DNA of 64,000 nt from Acridotheres tristis (lineage: Eukaryota; Chordata; Aves; Passeriformes; Sturnidae): positions 21,347,736 to 21,411,735 of the forward strand of contig CM072893.1 in NCBI GenBank assembly GCA_037013685.1, given 5' to 3'. Position 1 is the first letter of the stretch. The number at the start of each line of letters is the position of its first letter. This document shows positions 60,762-64,000 of the stretch, piece after piece. The position numbers and the translations under genes were made by a program. The notes beneath the pieces were generated by a model that was given only the letters and a program-made list of their open reading frames with translations, searched no databases and had not been told where the DNA came from.

Positions 60762-63700
60762 CTGTGAAAGATGTTAACAATATTGACAGAATTAATGACA
60801 GGTTTATTTGAAATCCCAGCACGTTATTTTGTTTTTAATCACTGGCTGCTCAATTTGTAGTAACAGCATCTGTTTTTCTGACTATCAATTTAGCTTTTGA
60901 TATCTGGCATAATACCATAATGTGACAAAGATACTGCTCCGTGGAAACTTACTGTTCTTCAGAGACACGCTTTACATTTTGTGATTTTTTTTATTTTTGG
61001 GAACCTAAGAATTGGAGATTTATAGTAGTGCACACACACCTTCCCCATCAAACCATGCTAATGGAAATGCTTATCTCTGGTAGTGGCTCTTGACATCAGC
61101 TGCACTTTATGATCTCCATCTACCAAAGGAACACTAAAAAATTCATTGCAGGCAGAAACCTCTGAGTGAGAGCACACCCAAAGAACTCTTTTTAAAAAGA
61201 GCACAGCCTATCTTCTCTTGCATATGCGGTCCTGAGAGAGTCAATTTCAGGCCATGTTCGAGAAAAGAATTAACAGAAGTTAATTCAGGATTAACTCTGA
61301 AAAAAGCAAACATTCCACCCTCAAAAAAAACCCCAACCAACCACCCAAAAACCAATCAAATAAAAAAACCAACCTAACCAACCAAAAAAAAAACCCCCAA
61401 ACACAGAAGTGAAGCACGGGAGACAAATAAAAACCTCTCTGAACTGTTTTGTTGCTTTTACAGACACATTAATATCCCAATCAGTCTTTGTAAAACCTAC
61501 ATAGACTAAGGGTCTCTCCCACATACAATGGCAGTACATCATTAACTTTGACAAATCAGCCTCTGCATTGTCATTTACTAAACTAAAATTTTTCATCCTT
61601 CTACTGAGATGCTCTTCAGATTTTATCATGAGATACGTAACGAGCTGACTACTGCATTGAATTTCATAAAGCTCAACAAACAGAAATAGCTTCAGTGCAC
61701 TCTATGGAGAAAAGGAGCACATCAATTTCTGTAGCTGAAACTTTGTTAATAATTTTAACCAGAAGACCTCCTCAAAGAACACCATACGTTTGGCTCATAT
61801 TGTTTAAATAGTCTTTGAAGGTGAACCTTCAAAGATAAAATGTAGATAAACTACATTTTTTAACATAATACGTCAGCATACACACCTGATTTTCTGAAAA
61901 AGTTTCATATTCTGCCTACCTCCAACAGATAAAAATGAACTTGGTGCTATTATTCTTCTATCCTACATTGTGGTGCATTGCAAAAATAAGTAACTTCAGC
62001 ATAGAAGATTTGAAGCCAGGTGATAAGATTCAGTTTCATTCTCCAATTTTGCTATCACTGGCACCCTGGAGTGCAAAATTCTTTCATCCATGTGCTTTTT
62101 TACTGTTTCTAGAAAAGTAAGCTCTTGAACTGTCTGATAAAAAGCCATCAATCACACAGCAGGAAGGAAAAGGACAGATAATCAAAAGAATGAATTAGTC
62201 TAGAGAGGATACAGGATAGAGTTTCATACTGTTGATAGATTACTATCCCTGAGCAGCACTGTTTCCCCCTCCAGAGCACCAAGGTTCTCATGTGCCTCAA
62301 GTGTCCTTGCTCACAGACACTTCACAAAGAAAGGAGCAGTCCAATCTTCAAATTAACCCTGTGCAGCTGACATGAGTGAAGAGAAACCATACGAGAAGTT
62401 TCAGACTGACTAAAACATTAAGAAGGTTTTAGGATTTAGGAATTTTCTTCTAGTAAGTACACACTAGTGCCACATGTTTCTCTGTAAGAAAATCCTTCCT
62501 CTTGAAGTTTATGTCTCCAGAGGCTCTAAAAGCTGCAGCAAAAAAAGATGGACTTCTGTTACTGCATATACAAATCACCTTTCACTTCAGGAGAAGGTGA
62601 TGAATGGCTAGCCAGGGAAAGAAGAATCTCTCAGCAAACTGGAGACTGAAATTTGTTGTACAGCAGAAAGCTGCAAAGTATTTCTCAGCACCTCTGGGAT
62701 ATCCAAGCTCTTTGGAGTAAGGAAGAAATGACAGAAAGAAATTTAGGCGCAGCAGGAGAGTAGGAATAAACTAAGAGCAGCAGCAAAAGTTTATGATAAG
62801 ACAGAAGTGTCAATGATAGATAGTAGAGGATGAAGAGGCACCAGAGAACCTCTATTTTGGAAGAAAAAAGTATGTAGGGAAAGGGAATCTTAACATAAAT
62901 GAGAATCACTGCCACCCACAGGATGGCCAAATCAAACTGAGACAGGAAAAAAAAGGATGCAGTCTGGTTACAGGTTGGTGAACTTCATTTAAATGTATGT
63001 GCTCATTGTTCCTCTGGCAATCACTCCAAAGAAATAAGAAACTTCAAATATAATAGTGTTAGCTGGTATTTGTGTGCCAGTTGGTCTCCTGTCACGCTAA
63101 AAAATACCTGCAACTGCTATTATCTCTTACTCTAATGCACGTCTCTCCTTACCTTGATCATACCGATTTAATTCCTGAAAGAAATACCTGAGAAGCTCAT
63201 TCTCCTAATGGCCTAATTATTCCAAATTCCCACCTTCCTATATCAGAAAGAGAAATGTGGAAGACTTCAGATGAAAACTTAGGGTTCAGACCTGCTGAGG
63301 ACTTGTACTTCTAACATCTTGCAGAAGTTACCCCATGCAGTCAAGGTACAAGACAAGACATGTTTCATCACACATTTGCAATTGAGGTGAAAAATGCATG
63401 CAGTCTGGTTCAAACAGTTTTCAAAGGAAAAAGAATACACTTCTCAGCCTGTGGTTATGAGGCAAATTTTATTTAAGCCTCAATCTTTAAACAAAGGTAT
63501 TTAATGCAATGCTCCTGGTACCTCACCTCTGAGGTATTTTAACTCAATGCACATTCTAACTCCACTGAGCCTTGGTTTAGTAAACACATAAGTGTAAAAC
63601 TCCTTATTTAGGCATGTCTCAGGTTTGGCTGTTTTGGTTTTTAACATGCAAGTCTCTGATTCATGGCTATTACTATTCCTAAAACTTAAAAATAAAATTC

Positions 63701-64000
63701 CCACTCAACCACCAAGAAAAAAAAAAAACAAAACTGAAGTACTGGAAAATATATGATTAAATGCTTTTAGTCAAACCATCTGTAGCATGCATTATTTCCT
63801 ATCTATCTATTCACATATTTTAGCAAAGCAAGCTCAAGACAACTCTTCAGCATTTATAAGTCCAGTGCATTTAAACCATCAACATTATTTTAATATTGCT
63901 ATTAAACATTCATTAATATATTATCACCAGTGAAACTGCACCAAAGAGGAAACAAAATTATAATCTAATTGTCTCTTTTCAAATTTTTTCATGTTCTAAA
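60762..64000 (-). other. KNDC1 intron(s) upstream of the second KIND domain
   Basis: No exon is confidently recognised. A 22-nt candidate at 63153-63174 has good splice signals but does not join the next exon in phase. An A/C-rich tract lies at 61321-61402 and a perfect 10-bp inverted repeat at 61812-61835 (loop TGAA). Confidence 0.5.

Noticed and set aside
61321..61629. 102-codon minus-strand frame ending in a Trp/Gly/Phe-rich tail
   Set aside because: The tail is the translation of an A/C-rich tract; it does not match KNDC1 and has no splice support.
63153..63174. 22-nt microexon candidate for KNDC1 (CTTTCAG ... GTAAGG)
   Set aside because: Good splice signals, but its only open reading leaves a phase that does not fit the 60761 exon; kept out of the gene model.
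1..64000. CRISPR arrays, operons, prokaryotic mobile elements, tRNA or rRNA genes
   Set aside because: Nothing of this kind was seen; the window is vertebrate chromosomal DNA.

Overview
The window is vertebrate genomic DNA, almost certainly from a bird. It has split genes with GT-AG introns, two CR1-type LINE fragments, an ERV-like LTR, low overall repeat content, sharp GC-rich promoter islands in AT-rich surroundings, and a gene order matching the amniote KNDC1-VENTX neighbourhood (human 10q26.3). No prokaryotic or viral gene set is present.

Layout. 1-1.25 kb: weak signs of the last exons and poly(A) signal of an unidentified + strand gene. 1.25-8.6 kb: no gene seen, with two GC-rich tandem repeats. 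8.97-10.39 kb (+), 12.80-14.30 kb (-) and 22.99-24.01 kb (-): three complete three-exon Vent/VENTX-class homeobox genes. They resemble, in order, the amphibian vex1/ventx3, vent1 and vent2/VENTX types. All have a phase-1 first intron of 170-174 bp and a phase-0 second intron between homeodomain codons 44 and 45. All have a TATA-type promoter with a TTTGATG (TCF/LEF-like) motif upstream. 14.4-22.7 kb holds candidate regulatory DNA (18.4-19.3 kb) and two GC-rich islands without a recognisable gene. 24.1-36.8 kb: no gene recognised; it includes a CR1 remnant. 36.98-60.76 kb (-): 25 exons, about 1370 codons, of KNDC1, from its second KIND domain through RasGEF-N and RasGEF to the stop. The 5' part of the gene (first KIND domain) lies beyond 64 kb. 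One KNDC1 intron carries a probable solo LTR with a 61-bp minisatellite inside it, next to a CR1 fragment.

How the parts relate. Vent proteins are BMP-responsive homeodomain repressors of dorsal fate and regulators of potency in early vertebrate embryos. KNDC1 is a neuronal Ras guanine-nucleotide exchange factor and is only a syntenic neighbour. The most interesting point is that three distinct Vent-type genes appear intact here, where human has one VENTX. They share promoter grammar, and a related motif cluster lies between genes 2 and 3. Exon boundaries were placed by hand from splice sites and reading-frame continuity. Family assignments rest on remembered family features, not on a search.
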